Shown: piece after piece, positions 17,050 through 26,090 of the stretch
How positions within the stretch are numbered: the first letter of the stretch is position 1
How the letters are laid out: each line of letters starts with the position of its first letter
Assembly: GCF_016591715.1 (NCBI RefSeq)
Contig: NZ_AP024109.1
Span: 4,836,001-4,900,000, forward strand
Direction: 5' to 3'
From: Mesorhizobium sp. J8
Lineage (GTDB): Bacteria > Pseudomonadota > Alphaproteobacteria > Rhizobiales > Rhizobiaceae
Length of the DNA stretch: 64,000 bases
Made by a program: the position numbers and the translations under genes
Notes under the pieces: generated by a model
What the model was told of the DNA's origin: nothing
The model's input: only the letters and a program-made list of their open reading frames with translations
Databases searched by the model: none

Positions 17050-17499
17050 ATGACCCAGGAAAATCTGGTGGTTTGCACCAAATGCGGCGTGGTCAACCGC
17101 CTGCCGCTTAGCCGGAACGGTGCCGACGCCAAATGCGGAAAGTGCGGCGCGCTGCTGTTTCCAGGGTTTCCGCAGGATATCGACGCGGCGAACTTCGATC
17201 GTCAAATCGGTCGCGGCAGCCTGCCTGTCCTCGTCGATGTCTGGGCGCCTTGGTGCGGCCCCTGCAAGGCGATGGCGCCGGCCTACGAAGCCGCCGCCAG
17301 GGCGCTGGAGCCTCACATCCGGCTGGTCAAGCTGAATTCCGACAAGGAGCAGGCCGTCGCGGCGAGACTGGGCATTCGCGGCATTCCCACCATGATCCTT
17401 TTTCGTCGCCGGCGGGAGATCGCGCGCATATCGGGGGCGATGACGACGAACCAGATCGTCGCCTGGGTTCGCGGCCACGTGCCAACGGGTACCAACTGA
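17050..17499 (+). CDS. trxC: Thioredoxin 2 (zinc-finger thioredoxin)
   Basis: A 149-residue thioredoxin of the TrxC type. Two N-terminal CxxC pairs (CTKCGVVNRLP and CGKCGALL, residues about 9-36) form the zinc-binding module, and the active site DVWAPWCGPCKAMAP lies near residue 64. It reduces protein disulfides in the cytoplasm and is known in other bacteria as a stress-related second thioredoxin. It starts 5 bases after the P-type ATPase, so it probably shares its transcript. Confidence 0.9.
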   Translation: MTQENLVVCTKCGVVNRLPLSRNGADAKCGKCGALLFPGFPQDIDAANFDRQIGRGSLPVLVDVWAPWCGPCKAMAPAYEAAARALEPHIRLVKLNSDKEQAVAARLGIRGIPTMILFRRRREIARISGAMTTNQIVAWVRGHVPTGTN

Positions 17500-17519
17500 G
17501 TGGTCGAAGCTGGGCTTGT

Positions 17520-17533
17520 TTGACTCTGATCAA
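17520..17533. promoter_or_regulatory. FNR/FixK-type box before the 17581 gene
   Basis: TTGACTCTGATCAA lies 47 bases before the start of the unknown 128-residue protein and just after the trxC stop, so a new transcript probably begins here. Confidence 0.7.
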
Positions 17534-17580
17534 GGTCCCATCCAGCCGCCGCGCTAGGAATGGCCTCGAAGGAGTTTGCC

Positions 17581-17967
17581 ATGACCAGCTTGCATGACCT
17601 CACCCCGAAATTCAGGAATATCCGCCTGCTTCTGGCGCGCGAGAAAGGCCATCCGGAGGGAGACCGCGACGAGGGCTATGACGTGCTTGCGCCGCTCACG
17701 GGCGAAGGACGCCTGGATGCGCAGGAATGGAAATCGCACCAAGGGATCTGCCGTGTCCGCCGTTTCCGCCCAGGCGAAGACGATCTGGTCGGCCGCTTGC
17801 GCCGGAAGCCGGGCGGACAATGGTTTTTCGATTATGCCGAAGGCGACCGTGACGACGAGATCGGCTTTCACCTCGGCGAGGAACGCTTCGTCGCCGGCGA
17901 GTATGTCTCCATAAGGCGCAACGGAACGATGCACACTTATCAGGTGGCCCGCGTCGAGCAGCCATAG
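17581..17967 (+). CDS. Conserved-looking hypothetical protein, FixK-type promoter
   Basis: A soluble 128-residue protein with no signal peptide, no membrane segment and no domain I recognise. It is rich in charged residues (GEDDLVGRLRRKPGG, EGDRDDEIGF) and contains one Cys. The ATG at 17581 is preferred to one seven codons earlier because GGAG stands before it. A FixK-type box 47 bases upstream and a following reductase-like gene 30 bases downstream make it likely a real gene, first in an operon for redox adaptation. Function unknown. Confidence 0.7.
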   Translation: MTSLHDLTPKFRNIRLLLAREKGHPEGDRDEGYDVLAPLTGEGRLDAQEWKSHQGICRVRRFRPGEDDLVGRLRRKPGGQWFFDYAEGDRDDEIGFHLGEERFVAGEYVSIRRNGTMHTYQVARVEQP

Positions 17968-17997
17968 CACCTCCGTTGAGACCGGTAGAGGGGACCC

Positions 17998-18588
17998 ATG
18001 TCGCGGCGCATACTTGTTCTCGTCGGCCACCCTGACCCATCCCCTGAACGGCTCTGCCGCGCCTTGGCTTCGGCATATGCCGAAGCCGCCGAAATGGCGG
18101 GCCATGAGGTGCGCAAGATCGATCTGGCCCTGCTGGAGTTTCCGCTGCTTCGGACGATGCAGGAGTTCGAGCACGGGTCGATACCCGACAGTCTCAGGGG
18201 AGCGGCCGAGGCGGTCCTCTGGGCGGAGCATTTCGTCTTTGTCTTCCCGCTTTGGCTGGGCACAGTACCGGCCATGCCGAAGGCTTTCCTCGAGCAAGTG
18301 ATGCGGCCGGGCACGGCGTTCGCCTACCCGGCCAAGGGTGAAGCTTTCACCAAATCCTTGCTGCGCGGCCGCTCCGCCCGACTGGTGGTGACGATGGGAA
18401 TGCCGGCGGCCGTCTACCGCATCTGGTTCCTTAGCCATGGGATTGCCGGCATGCGGCGCGGGATCCTCAATTTTGTCGGCATCAGGCCGGTGAGGGAGAC
18501 ACTGTTCGGCATGGTCGCAAGCGCCAGCGAGGCGAAACGGGTGAGCTGGCTCAAACAGATGCAACGGCTGGGCGAACGCGGGATCTAG
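17998..18588 (+). CDS. NAD(P)H quinone reductase-like flavodoxin-fold protein
   Basis: A 196-residue flavodoxin-like fold protein of the NAD(P)H dehydrogenase (quinone)/KefF family. The FMN phosphate-binding region is RRILVLVGHPDPSPERLCRA at the N terminus, and the conserved FVFPLWLGTVPAMPKAFLEQV lies near residue 80. Relatives reduce quinones by two electrons in the cytoplasm or accompany K+ efflux systems. It follows the hypothetical gene by 30 bases, on the same FixK-type promoter. The C terminus (about 140-165) is more hydrophobic than in soluble relatives. Confidence 0.8.
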   Translation: MSRRILVLVGHPDPSPERLCRALASAYAEAAEMAGHEVRKIDLALLEFPLLRTMQEFEHGSIPDSLRGAAEAVLWAEHFVFVFPLWLGTVPAMPKAFLEQVMRPGTAFAYPAKGEAFTKSLLRGRSARLVVTMGMPAAVYRIWFLSHGIAGMRRGILNFVGIRPVRETLFGMVASASEAKRVSWLKQMQRLGERGI

Positions 18589-18609
18589 CTCATCCGGTCT
18601 GCCGGGACG

Positions 18610-19593
18610 TCACGGCACCAGAACAGCGGCGCCGCTCAGCCTTCCCATCCGCAAATCGTCGAGCGCCTGGTTGGCCTGCTCGAGCGGATAGGCCTTTGAA
18701 TGCGTCCGCACCTGCGCCTGTCTCGCTACCGGAAAGAATTCCTCCGCGTCGCGGCGAGTAAGATTGGCGACTGAAACCAATTCTCTTTCTTCCCAGAGAA
18801 GCCGGTAGGGCATCGATGGAATGTCGCTCATGTGGATACCGCCGCAGACCACCCGTCCGCCCTTGCGTATCGCCCGCAACGCCGCCGGCACCAGGTCGCC
18901 GACCGGGGCGAAGATGATCGCCGCGTCAAGCTCTGCGGCGGGCAGTTCTTCGGACGATCCTGCCCAGACGACGCCCAGCGAGCGCGCGAATTCCTGCGCC
19001 TGAACGTCGCCGGACCGCGTGATGGCGAAGATCTCACGTCCCTGCCAGATCGCGACCTGCGTGATGATATGCGCGGCGGCGCCGAAGCCGTAGATGCCCA
19101 GCCGCCCGCCGTCGCCGGCTTTCTTGAGGCACCGCCAGCCGATCAGTCCCGCGCACAGGAGCGGCGCCAGCGACACCGGATCCGCGGCAGCATCGAGCTC
19201 GAAAGCGAAACGCTCGTCGGCGACGACATGGCTCGCGAAGCCGCCGTCGCGCGTGTAGCCGGTGAAGAGCGGTTGGTCGCAGAGGTTTTCAGCGCCGGAG
19301 GTGCAATAGGGACAGTGGCCGCATGTGTGTCCGAGCCAAGGGACTCCCACCCTCTGACCAAGCCGGGACCGCGACACGCCCTCGCCAACCAGGTCGACGA
19401 TGCCGACGATTTCATGGCCCGGCACGAGCGGCAGCTTTAGCTGCGGCAGGTCGCCGTCCACGACATGCAGATCGGTGCGGCAGACGGCGCACGCCTCCAC
19501 TTTGAGCCTGATCTCGCCCGGCCCCGGCATTGGGTCGGGACGTTCGACGAGGTTCAAAGGCGCACCGGGCTTTTCCAGCACCATTGCCTTCAT
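18610..19593 (-). CDS. Zinc-dependent alcohol dehydrogenase family protein
   Basis: A 327-residue medium-chain dehydrogenase. The catalytic zinc ligands are suggested by EACAVCRTDLHVV (Cys near residue 37) and PGHEIVG (His near 61), and the structural zinc by CGHCPYCTSGAENLC near residues 92-106. A glycine-rich cofactor segment, LGIYGFGAAAHI, is near residue 165. The family interconverts alcohols and aldehydes with NAD(P). The start at 19593 (MKAMVLEKPG) is where homology begins. It converges on the quinone reductase-like gene and would suit disposal of reducing power at low O2. Confidence 0.88.
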   Translation of the reverse strand: MKAMVLEKPGAPLNLVERPDPMPGPGEIRLKVEACAVCRTDLHVVDGDLPQLKLPLVPGHEIVGIVDLVGEGVSRSRLGQRVGVPWLGHTCGHCPYCTSGAENLCDQPLFTGYTRDGGFASHVVADERFAFELDAAADPVSLAPLLCAGLIGWRCLKKAGDGGRLGIYGFGAAAHIITQVAIWQGREIFAITRSGDVQAQEFARSLGVVWAGSSEELPAAELDAAIIFAPVGDLVPAALRAIRKGGRVVCGGIHMSDIPSMPYRLLWEERELVSVANLTRRDAEEFFPVARQAQVRTHSKAYPLEQANQALDDLRMGRLSGAAVLVP

Positions 19594-19737
19594 CACGCTT
19601 CCCCGGCTTCTCGAAAGCGACGGACCCGCTGCCGCTCGGCAATGCAAGATCGAGCAATTCCAGGAAAAGTGTGAAGCGGTTTTCCGTCCGGAATTGCGCC
19701 CAAACAAAACAACAAACGGCTGGTCCGGCGCCGGTTC

Positions 19738-19914
19738 CTATCGCGGCGAGTGCTTGACTCTCGCCGGGTGCGGCCGTGCACGACGGCCGAAACCGTGGCC
19801 CGCCGAAGCGTCGCTGCGCTTGCCGGCGGGACGCATGTCAAAATAAAGGCCTGCCGCGGCAAGATAGGCAAGGCCGAGCAGCCCGGCCCAGATCTCAATC
19901 ATATCGGAAGTCAT
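19738..19914 (-). CDS. Small single-pass membrane protein
   Basis: A 58-residue protein with one hydrophobic segment (about residues 5-22, IEIWAGLLGLAYLAAAGLYF) followed by a basic tail (RRARPHPARVKHSPR). It has no recognised domain. The start at 19914 is chosen because it puts the hydrophobic segment at the N terminus and lies 65 bases from a FixK-type box at 19980-19993. It could be a small subunit or anchor, but no partner is evident. Its reality rests on the promoter and membrane segment. Confidence 0.5.
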   Translation of the reverse strand: MTSDMIEIWAGLLGLAYLAAAGLYFDMRPAGKRSDASAGHGFGRRARPHPARVKHSPR

Positions 19915-19979
19915 GTTCAGGCACCTCAGGTTGACTGATTGGCTCAACCGAATGATCACCCAGCCAATTCGTCCGGGCC

Positions 19980-19993
19980 TTGATCGTGGTCAA
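19980..19993. promoter_or_regulatory. FNR/FixK-type box upstream of the small membrane protein and fixK
   Basis: TTGATCGTGGTCAA stands 65 bases before the leftward small gene and 150 bases before fixK. It may drive the small gene, and could allow FixK to act on its own promoter region. Confidence 0.6.
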
Positions 19994-20053
19994 TTGCATG
20001 AAATGAAACGCCTCGCCGCGAGGCCCGCCCGATCTGTTGGTTTCGGGACAGCT

Positions 20054-20061
20054 CTACGTAG
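20054..20061 (+). promoter_or_regulatory. FixJ-type binding site upstream of fixK
   Basis: CTACGTAG fits the published FixJ consensus MTAMGTAG exactly, and the sequence continues as TTTCCCGTAG, similar to known fixK promoter elements. It lies 82 bases before the fixK start. fixL and fixJ are in the same window (53523-55719), so direct FixJ activation of this fixK is a well-supported inference. Confidence 0.7.
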
Positions 20062-20143
20062 TTTCCCGTAGGGACATAACCGAATTTCGGCATCGAGGGA
20101 TTTGGGCGACTGCTGTTGTCACAAATTCACCAGGACCACAGCC

Positions 20144-20782
20144 ATGTACGCTCAAGCCTCCGCCAAGATCGAACTGCCGTCCTACCTCCAGAGCGATGCA
20201 CCCGTCTTCGAAGGGCCGAGAACGCCGGTCACCTTCTTCCCGGCAGGGGCCGAAATCTACGCCCAGGGCGAAAAGGCGGGCGCTCTCTACCAGGTCGAGT
20301 TCGGCGCGGTCCGCATCTACCGCCTGCTCGCCGACGGCCGCAGGCAGATAAGCGCGTTCCACCTGGCGGGAGAAACCTTCGGTTTCGAGGCCGACGCCAC
20401 ACACCACTTCTTCGCTGAAGCCATCAACGCGACCGGCATCCGGGTCTATCGCACGCCCTCGGGCATGGACATGTCCCGCCAGCTCCTGCCTCTCGCCCTC
20501 AAAGGCCTGACCCGGGCGCAGGAACATCTCCTGGTGCTCGGCCGCCAGAACGCCATCGAGCGCGTCGCGGCATTCCTCGTCGAAATGTCGGAGCGCCAAG
20601 GCGGGTTGAGGCAGGTGGAGTTGCCTATGTCGCGCAACGACATCGGCGACTATCTCGGCCTCACGATCGAAACCGTCTCGCGAGTCTTCACCCGCCTGAA
20701 GGAGAAGGGCGTGATCCGTCTGCTCAGCCTTCGCAGCATCGAGATCCTCAAGCGGGACACGCTGCTGGCGATGGGGGAATGA
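20144..20782 (+). CDS. fixK: FixK-type Crp/Fnr transcription activator
   Basis: A 212-residue Crp/Fnr regulator. It has the cyclic-nucleotide-fold N-terminal half and a C-terminal winged helix whose recognition helix reads [21 protein letters not shown]; Glu and Arg of ETVSR are the residues that read TTGAT-type half-sites in FNR proteins. It lacks the N-terminal Cys cluster of oxygen-sensing FNR, as expected for FixK, whose level is set by FixLJ. The start at 20144 gives MYAQASAKIEL. A FixJ-type site lies upstream and FNR-type boxes occur throughout the window, so this protein is the probable main activator. Confidence 0.88.
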   Translation: MYAQASAKIELPSYLQSDAPVFEGPRTPVTFFPAGAEIYAQGEKAGALYQVEFGAVRIYRLLADGRRQISAFHLAGETFGFEADATHHFFAEAINATGIRVYRTPSGMDMSRQLLPLALKGLTRAQEHLLVLGRQNAIERVAAFLVEMSERQGGLRQVELPMSRNDIGDYLGLTIETVSRVFTRLKEKGVIRLLSLRSIEILKRDTLLAMGE

Positions 20783-20826
20783 GCCATTCTAGCCAGTTCC
20801 ACGCATCCATCCTGGAAGGGACGACA

Positions 20827-21342
20827 ATGAAAAGCACGCTCATCACGCACACCGGATTTCGGTTCGAGGTGCGGCGCGCCCGGTCTGATGACGAGCCACT
20901 CGTCGCCGAGTTCTTCAAACATGTGACGCCGGAGGATTTGCGCTTCCGTTTCCTCGGGGCCGTGCGGGAAGTATCGCATGAGCGCCTGTTGGCGATGACC
21001 CGTTCCGATGATCCCCACATCCATAACTTTCTCGCCTTTTCGACCGACGGAATGCTGATCGCGGTGGCGACGCTCGCAGCCGATCCGGCCGACCGTCGCG
21101 GCGAAGTCGCCATTTGCATCCGCGAGGATCGCAAGCATCTCGGCGTCGGCTGGGAGTTTCTCGGCTATATAGCGCGTTACGCCGACGACCATGACATCGA
21201 GACCATCGAGTCGATCGAGAGCCGCGAAAACCGCGCGGCGATCGAACTCGAGCGCGAAATGGGCTTCACCGTCACGACGGATCCTGACGATCCGACGCTT
21301 GTCCTGGTTCAACGGAAGCTAGGCGCCAAGTTGGCGAGGTAA
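20827..21342 (+). CDS. GNAT-family acetyltransferase
   Basis: A 171-residue GNAT domain protein. The acetyl-CoA binding part is suggested by RRGEVAICIREDRKHLGVGWEFL (near residues 93-115), a variant of the usual pyrophosphate loop. An upstream ATG overlaps the fixK stop (ATGA at 20779-20782), but GGAAGG before 20827 favours the later start. It is similar in sequence style to the GNAT half of the synthetase fusion at 11947-14628 (TPEDLRFRFLG versus SPDDLRLRFLS). The substrate is unknown; co-transcription with fixK is likely. Confidence 0.8.
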   Translation: MKSTLITHTGFRFEVRRARSDDEPLVAEFFKHVTPEDLRFRFLGAVREVSHERLLAMTRSDDPHIHNFLAFSTDGMLIAVATLAADPADRRGEVAICIREDRKHLGVGWEFLGYIARYADDHDIETIESIESRENRAAIELEREMGFTVTTDPDDPTLVLVQRKLGAKLAR

Positions 21343-21355
21343 GGGCACCTGGGAA

Positions 21356-21390
21356 GCCCGCTACCAAGGCCGTGGAGACCGGTAGCGGGC
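21356..21390. terminator. Hairpin between convergent GNAT and response regulator genes
   Basis: Perfect 10-base arms, GCCCGCTACC and GGTAGCGGGC, flank a 15-base loop. There is no clear T-run on either side, so it is only a candidate two-way terminator between the two converging genes. Confidence 0.45.
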
Positions 21391-21437
21391 AAGCAAATGG
21401 CTGCACTCCTTGACGATCGACCATTCGGCGTCGGCTT

Positions 21438-21833
21438 CTAGCCGGTCGGAGGCTCGAGCAGCGTCTGCTGGTTGAGCAGCGTCGATATTGCAGTGATGAC
21501 CTGTGGGAGGAAGAACGGCTTTGTTATCATGATGCTATTTGGTACGCCTTCCACACCCCACTGTCCGGCGCTGTCGCCGCTTATGTAGACGATGGGAATA
21601 GTAATGTTGGCCTGTCTGACGTGGCGAGCTATCTCCCATCCTGATGGGCCCGGACCTAGGCGTATGTCGGAAAGCAAAGCCTTGAACTTGGCCGGATCGG
21701 CGTCGAATAGGGCCATAGCGTCTGCCGCATTGCCGGCCGACACGACTTCGAATCCAGCTTCTTCCAATGCCGACTCCAAATCCAGCAAGATCATGGTCTC
21801 GTCTTCAACGACCAGAACCGCACCATTGCTCAT
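21438..21833 (-). CDS. Single-domain response regulator
   Basis: A 131-residue stand-alone receiver domain. Acidic residues VVEDE lie near residues 8-12, the likely phosphorylated Asp is in ALLSDIRLG near residue 56, Ser is in VYISGD and Lys in MITKPF near residue 105. With no output domain it probably passes or drains phosphate within a kinase pathway, or regulates by protein contact. No partner kinase is adjacent. It is monocistronic and converges on the GNAT gene. Confidence 0.85.
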   Translation of the reverse strand: MSNGAVLVVEDETMILLDLESALEEAGFEVVSAGNAADAMALFDADPAKFKALLSDIRLGPGPSGWEIARHVRQANITIPIVYISGDSAGQWGVEGVPNSIMITKPFFLPQVITAISTLLNQQTLLEPPTG

Positions 21834-21973
21834 TGCTGGAGACCCCGAGGGTACTCACAACGTGCAACCGAAACTTTAGTTCCCGCCAATATTGGTCAGA
21901 CGTGATAGCACGCTTCTTGCAAGGGGCCGTGAACCGGTGGGCTATTCGGCTTCCTTGACTCGATCAGCGCGGT

Positions 21974-23149
21974 TCAAGTCGGTTCGAGGCTGAGCAATTC
22001 CGCAGCAACCGCGCGTTCTTCGTCGGCCTGCATGACAAGCACATTGACGCAAGAATCCGGGGCGCTCACAAGGCCCTCCCCTCTGTGATTCAAGCCGTCA
22101 TCCATGGCCACACCCAGCCATGCGGCAGCCTCGCATATCCGTCGCCGGATCGCCGGCGCATGCTCGCCGATGCCCGCTGTGAACACCAGCGTGTCGAGCC
22201 CGCCCAGCGCCGCAGCCAGCGATCCGATTTCGCGCCCGACCCGATAAACGAACAGATCAACAGCGCGCACTGCCGCCGGGTCTTTCGAGGCCAGCAGCGT
22301 CTGCATGTTCCCGGAGATGCCGGATACGCCGAGCAGACCGGATTTCTCGTAAAGCAAGTCGGTCAGCTCATCGGACGACAGCTTCCGCTCTTGCAGGAGG
22401 TGCAGGAGGACGCCGGGATCGATCGCCCCGCAGCGCGTGCTCATGACGAGGCCGTCAAGCGTCGAGAAACCCATGGTGGTGGCTTGGCTTGCGCCCGCCT
22501 TCATCGCGCAAAGGCTCGCGCCGCTGCCAAGGTGGGCAACGATCGTTTTGCCGCCGGCGGCGGCGCCATAACGGTTGCGGAGCTCGCTGGCGACGTGGCT
22601 GTAGGAGAGCCCGTGGAAACCGTAGGACACGATGCCTTGCTCAGATATCTCGTGCGGCAGGCCGTAGCGCCTTGCGAGTTCGGGCTGCGTGGCGTGAAAG
22701 GCCGTATCGAAACAGCCGACCTGGACGGCACCGAGCAGAAGGCGGCTGGCAAGGTCGACCAGTTCCAGATTGATCGCCTGATGAATCGGAGCGAGCGGCT
22801 CGAGCTTGCGCAGGGCATCGAGCGTGCCTCCATCGAGCAGCGTCGCGCGGGCAAACTCCCGGCCGCCATGCACGATCCGGTGCCCGACGCTGCGCACCCG
22901 GCGCAACAGGCCACGCTCCGCCAGGTAGGAAGCAACGGCTTCGAACGCCTTGTCGATGGTGATCGGCTGTTCGCCGAGGCTCCTGTCGAACGGCGGCGTC
23001 GTTGCCGTGGGCGCGACGTGGAGCCGAGGCCGCTCGCCGATCGACGAGACGCTGCCACGCACCAAAAGATGAAGCTCGTCGCGCCCTTGAAAGGCGGCGA
23101 ACTTCAGGCTCGATGAGCCGCCATTGAGGACAAGAATGACATCCGTCAT
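21974..23149 (-). CDS. ackA: Acetate kinase
   Basis: A 391-residue acetate kinase that makes ATP and acetate from acetyl phosphate. The N-terminal VLNGGSSSLKFAAF, the central VGHRIVHGGREF and FDTAFHATQPELARRYGLP, and the C-terminal VFTAGIGEHAPAIR are all intact. It follows the phosphoketolase gene by 62 bases on the same strand, so the pair converts a sugar phosphate to acetate with one ATP. A candidate FNR-type box lies before the phosphoketolase gene, consistent with use at low oxygen. Confidence 0.93.
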   Translation of the reverse strand: MTDVILVLNGGSSSLKFAAFQGRDELHLLVRGSVSSIGERPRLHVAPTATTPPFDRSLGEQPITIDKAFEAVASYLAERGLLRRVRSVGHRIVHGGREFARATLLDGGTLDALRKLEPLAPIHQAINLELVDLASRLLLGAVQVGCFDTAFHATQPELARRYGLPHEISEQGIVSYGFHGLSYSHVASELRNRYGAAAGGKTIVAHLGSGASLCAMKAGASQATTMGFSTLDGLVMSTRCGAIDPGVLLHLLQERKLSSDELTDLLYEKSGLLGVSGISGNMQTLLASKDPAAVRAVDLFVYRVGREIGSLAAALGGLDTLVFTAGIGEHAPAIRRRICEAAAWLGVAMDDGLNHRGEGLVSAPDSCVNVLVMQADEERAVAAELLSLEPT

Positions 23150-23211
23150 GGCCGACTGACTCCGGCCGCCTTTGCAGGTCGGGAGCTCTCAGCCTTGCGC
23201 TTCGTCATCGG

Positions 23212-25593
23212 TTACCGTTCCCATTTCCAGCCGAGTATCTCGGGCATGTCCTGCCCGTGATCGCGGATATAGGTCCCGTGCTCGATCAGCTTGCCTTCCA
23301 TGGCCTGCTTCAGCTGGATATGCGCGCCGGCCGGCTCGGGAATACGGTCGAGCACGCCGAGCACCAGATGATAGCGGTCGAGCCCATTCAGCACGGTCAT
23401 GTCGAAGGGCGTGGTCGTCGTCCCTTCCTCGTTGTAACCGCGCACGTGAATGTCGTCGTGGTTGGTCCGCCGATAGGTCAGGCGATGGATGGTCCAAGGA
23501 TAGCCATGATAGGCGAAGATGATGGGCTTGTCCCTGGTGAACAACGCGTCGAACTCGCGATCCGACAGGCCGTGGGGATGGTGTTCCTTTGGCTGCAGGG
23601 TCATCAGATCGACGATGTTGACCACCCGGACCTTGAGGTCGGGAATGTGGCGTCTCAGGATTTGAACCGCAGCCAGCGTCTCGAGCGTCGGCACATCGCC
23701 GGCGCAGGCCATCACCACATCCGGCTCGGCTCCGCCGTCGGTCGACGCCCACTCCCATATGCCGATGCCGGCGTTGCAGTGGACTTTCGCCTCGTCGATG
23801 GAGAGCCACTGCCAGGAATTGGCTTTGCCGGCGACGATCACGTTGATGCGGTTCCATGTCCGCAGCACATGGTCGGTCACGCAAAGCAGGCTGTTGGCGT
23901 CCGCCGGCAGGTAGACGCGCACGACATCCGCCTTTTTGTTCAGCGCCACGTCGATGAAACCTGGATCCTGATGGCTGAAGCCATTGTGCTCCTGCTGCCA
24001 CACATGGCTGGACAACAGATAGTTCAGGGAGGCGATCGGTCGCCGCCAAGCAAGCTTGCGGCAGGCATCCAGCCATTTTGCATGCTGGTTGAACATGGAA
24101 TCGACGATGTGCGTGAAGGCCTCGTAGCAGGAGAAGAAGCCGTGGCGCCCCGTGAGCAAATATCCTTCCAGCCAACCCTGACAGGTATGCTCGGACAGAA
24201 TCTCGAGCACCCTGCCCTCTCGGCCAAGATGGACATCCTCGGGCAATATCTTCTCCATCCAGGCGCGCTCCGTAACCTCGAAGACGTCCTGCAGCCGGTT
24301 CGACGCGGTCTCGTCCGGACCGACGATGCGGAAGTTCCGGCTGCCTCGGTTCAACGTCAAAACGTCGCGCAGGAAACTGCCCATTACGCGGGTCGACTCC
24401 GCCTTGACGCTGCCCGGCCGCTCGACCGGAACGGCGTGCTCATGAAGGGCGGGTAGGTCGAGAGACCGGCGCAGCAGGCCGCCATTGGCATGCGGATTGG
24501 CGCTCATGCGCCTATCACCTTGCGGCGCGGTGGCGCGGATCAGGGCCACAGGCGAGCCAGCGGCATCGAAGAGCTCTTCGGGCCGGTAGCTTCTCATCCA
24601 TTCCTCGAGCATCTTCAGATGCGCCGGGTTCTCGGTGAGGCCGGAGAGCGGAACCTGGTGGGCCCGCCAGAACCCCTCGGTCTTCAGTCCGTCGACCTCC
24701 TTGGGGCCGGTCCAGCCCTTCGGGGTGCGCAGTACGATCATCGGCCATCTCGGCCGAGACCGCACAGTCTTTGCGCCGCTGCGAGCCGCCTCCTGAATCG
24801 CCCGGATGCGGTCGAACGCGTCGTCGAGCACGACCGCCATTCGCTCATGCATCGAGGCCGGATCGTCGCCCTCGACGAACAGCGGCTCGTAGCCGTAACC
24901 GACGAACAGCGCGCGAAGCTCATCTTCGGGGATGCGGGCGAGAATTGTGGGATTGGCGATCTTGTAGCCGTTGAGATGCAGGATCGGCAGCACCGCGCCG
25001 TCAAGCGCGGGGTTGAGGAACTTGTTGGAATGCCAGGAGGTTGCAAGCGGCCCGGTTTCCGCCTCGCCGTCGCCAACGACGCAGGCGACGATAAGATCCG
25101 GGTTGTCGAAGGCCGCGCCATAGGCATGCGAGAGCGCATAGCCAAGTTCGCCGCCTTCATGGATCGAGCCGGGCACGTCGGGAGCGGCATGGCTTGGGAT
25201 GCCGCCTGGAAACGAGAACTGCCGAAACAGCTTCTTCATTCCAGCTTCATCCAACGAGATATCCGGATTGATCTCGCTGTAGGTGCCTTCGAGATAGGTG
25301 TTGGCCACTATCGCAGGTCCGCCGTGGCCCGGGCCGCAAACATAAATGGCGTTGGCGTCACGTTGCCGAATGACGCGGTTGAGATGCGCGTAGATGAAAC
25401 TGAGCCCAGGCGACGTTCCCCAATGGCCGAGTAGCCGCGGCTTGACATGCTCCAGCCGAAGCGGCTCGCGAAGCAGCGGATTGTCGAGCAGATAGATCTG
25501 CCCGATGGTCAGGTAGTTGGCGGCGCGCCAGTAGGCATCGATGTCGTGCAGTTCCTGGGCGGACAAGCGATTGACGCTGGGACGCTCGGTCAT
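23212..25593 (-). CDS. xfp: Phosphoketolase (xylulose-5-P/fructose-6-P)
   Basis: A 793-residue thiamine-diphosphate enzyme that splits xylulose 5-phosphate (or fructose 6-phosphate) with inorganic phosphate into acetyl phosphate and an aldose phosphate. Family landmarks are [32 protein letters not shown] and the ThDP-binding [27 protein letters not shown] before 25593 sets the start ([11 protein letters not shown]); a 23-codon upstream extension lacks support. It is the first gene of the xfp-ackA pair. Substrate preference between the two sugar phosphates cannot be read from the sequence. Confidence 0.93.
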   Translation of the reverse strand: MTERPSVNRLSAQELHDIDAYWRAANYLTIGQIYLLDNPLLREPLRLEHVKPRLLGHWGTSPGLSFIYAHLNRVIRQRDANAIYVCGPGHGGPAIVANTYLEGTYSEINPDISLDEAGMKKLFRQFSFPGGIPSHAAPDVPGSIHEGGELGYALSHAYGAAFDNPDLIVACVVGDGEAETGPLATSWHSNKFLNPALDGAVLPILHLNGYKIANPTILARIPEDELRALFVGYGYEPLFVEGDDPASMHERMAVVLDDAFDRIRAIQEAARSGAKTVRSRPRWPMIVLRTPKGWTGPKEVDGLKTEGFWRAHQVPLSGLTENPAHLKMLEEWMRSYRPEELFDAAGSPVALIRATAPQGDRRMSANPHANGGLLRRSLDLPALHEHAVPVERPGSVKAESTRVMGSFLRDVLTLNRGSRNFRIVGPDETASNRLQDVFEVTERAWMEKILPEDVHLGREGRVLEILSEHTCQGWLEGYLLTGRHGFFSCYEAFTHIVDSMFNQHAKWLDACRKLAWRRPIASLNYLLSSHVWQQEHNGFSHQDPGFIDVALNKKADVVRVYLPADANSLLCVTDHVLRTWNRINVIVAGKANSWQWLSIDEAKVHCNAGIGIWEWASTDGGAEPDVVMACAGDVPTLETLAAVQILRRHIPDLKVRVVNIVDLMTLQPKEHHPHGLSDREFDALFTRDKPIIFAYHGYPWTIHRLTYRRTNHDDIHVRGYNEEGTTTTPFDMTVLNGLDRYHLVLGVLDRIPEPAGAHIQLKQAMEGKLIEHGTYIRDHGQDMPEILGWKWER

Positions 25594-25719
25594 TTTCCGA
25601 CTCCTTCGCTGGTTTGGCCGATCCGGCTGAGGCACAACGCATCGACGCTGCCACCGGTTCATGACCGGTCCGTGTCAAGACCGACATCACCGATCTATCC
25701 GGCGAAGAACGGTCGAGCT

Positions 25720-25733
25720 TTGATCCATCGCAA
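25720..25733. promoter_or_regulatory. Hybrid FNR/NnrR-type box between xfp and the DUF1858 gene
   Basis: TTGATCCATCGCAA joins an FNR-type left half (TTGAT) to an NnrR-type right half (CGCAA). It lies 127 bases before xfp (leftward) and 142 bases before the DUF1858 gene (rightward), further away than most boxes here, so its role is less certain. Confidence 0.45.
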
Positions 25734-25874
25734 ATGCCGGTCTAGGGCAGCTCTAAATCGCAGGGTCGGGCTGCGGCTTCTGCGAGGAGCAGGAGAGCAA
25801 AGTCTTTGCTTCAGAACAACGAACGTCCTGGCTGGCTCGGGCAGGATGCCGGCTTGCAAATGCGGGCCAATGCG

Positions 25875-26090
25875 ATGAAACACAAATTGAACGACGATAC
25901 GACGATGGACGGGATCATGCGCCAGACGCCGGCGGCGATCCGAGTCGTTCTCCAGTATGGGATGCTCTGCGTCGGCTGCCCGATCGCCACCTTTCACACC
26001 GTTTCAGAAGCGGCGCACGAGCATGAGCTGGACGAGGACAGGCTTCGTCGTGACCTGCAGGCGGCGATCGACGCCGGCAACGTGGACTAG
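25875..26090 (+). CDS. DUF1858 redox-disulfide domain protein
   Basis: A 71-residue protein of the DUF1858 family (hybrid-cluster-protein-associated redox disulfide domain). Features are the start MKHKLNDDTTMDGIM, the helix QTPAAIRVVLQYG and the cysteine pair in MLCVGCPIATFHTVSEAA. Members are small, often near denitrification or anaerobic genes, with the CxxC expected to be redox active or metal-binding. Its last bases overlap the end of the convergent nnrR-type gene by 4 bases. No reaction is known. Confidence 0.8.
   Translation: MKHKLNDDTTMDGIMRQTPAAIRVVLQYGMLCVGCPIATFHTVSEAAHEHELDEDRLRRDLQAAIDAGNVD

Noticed and set aside
19931..19947. TTGACTGATTGGCTCAA as another FNR-type box
   Set aside because: The half-sites are separated by seven bases instead of four, so a Crp/Fnr dimer would not fit.
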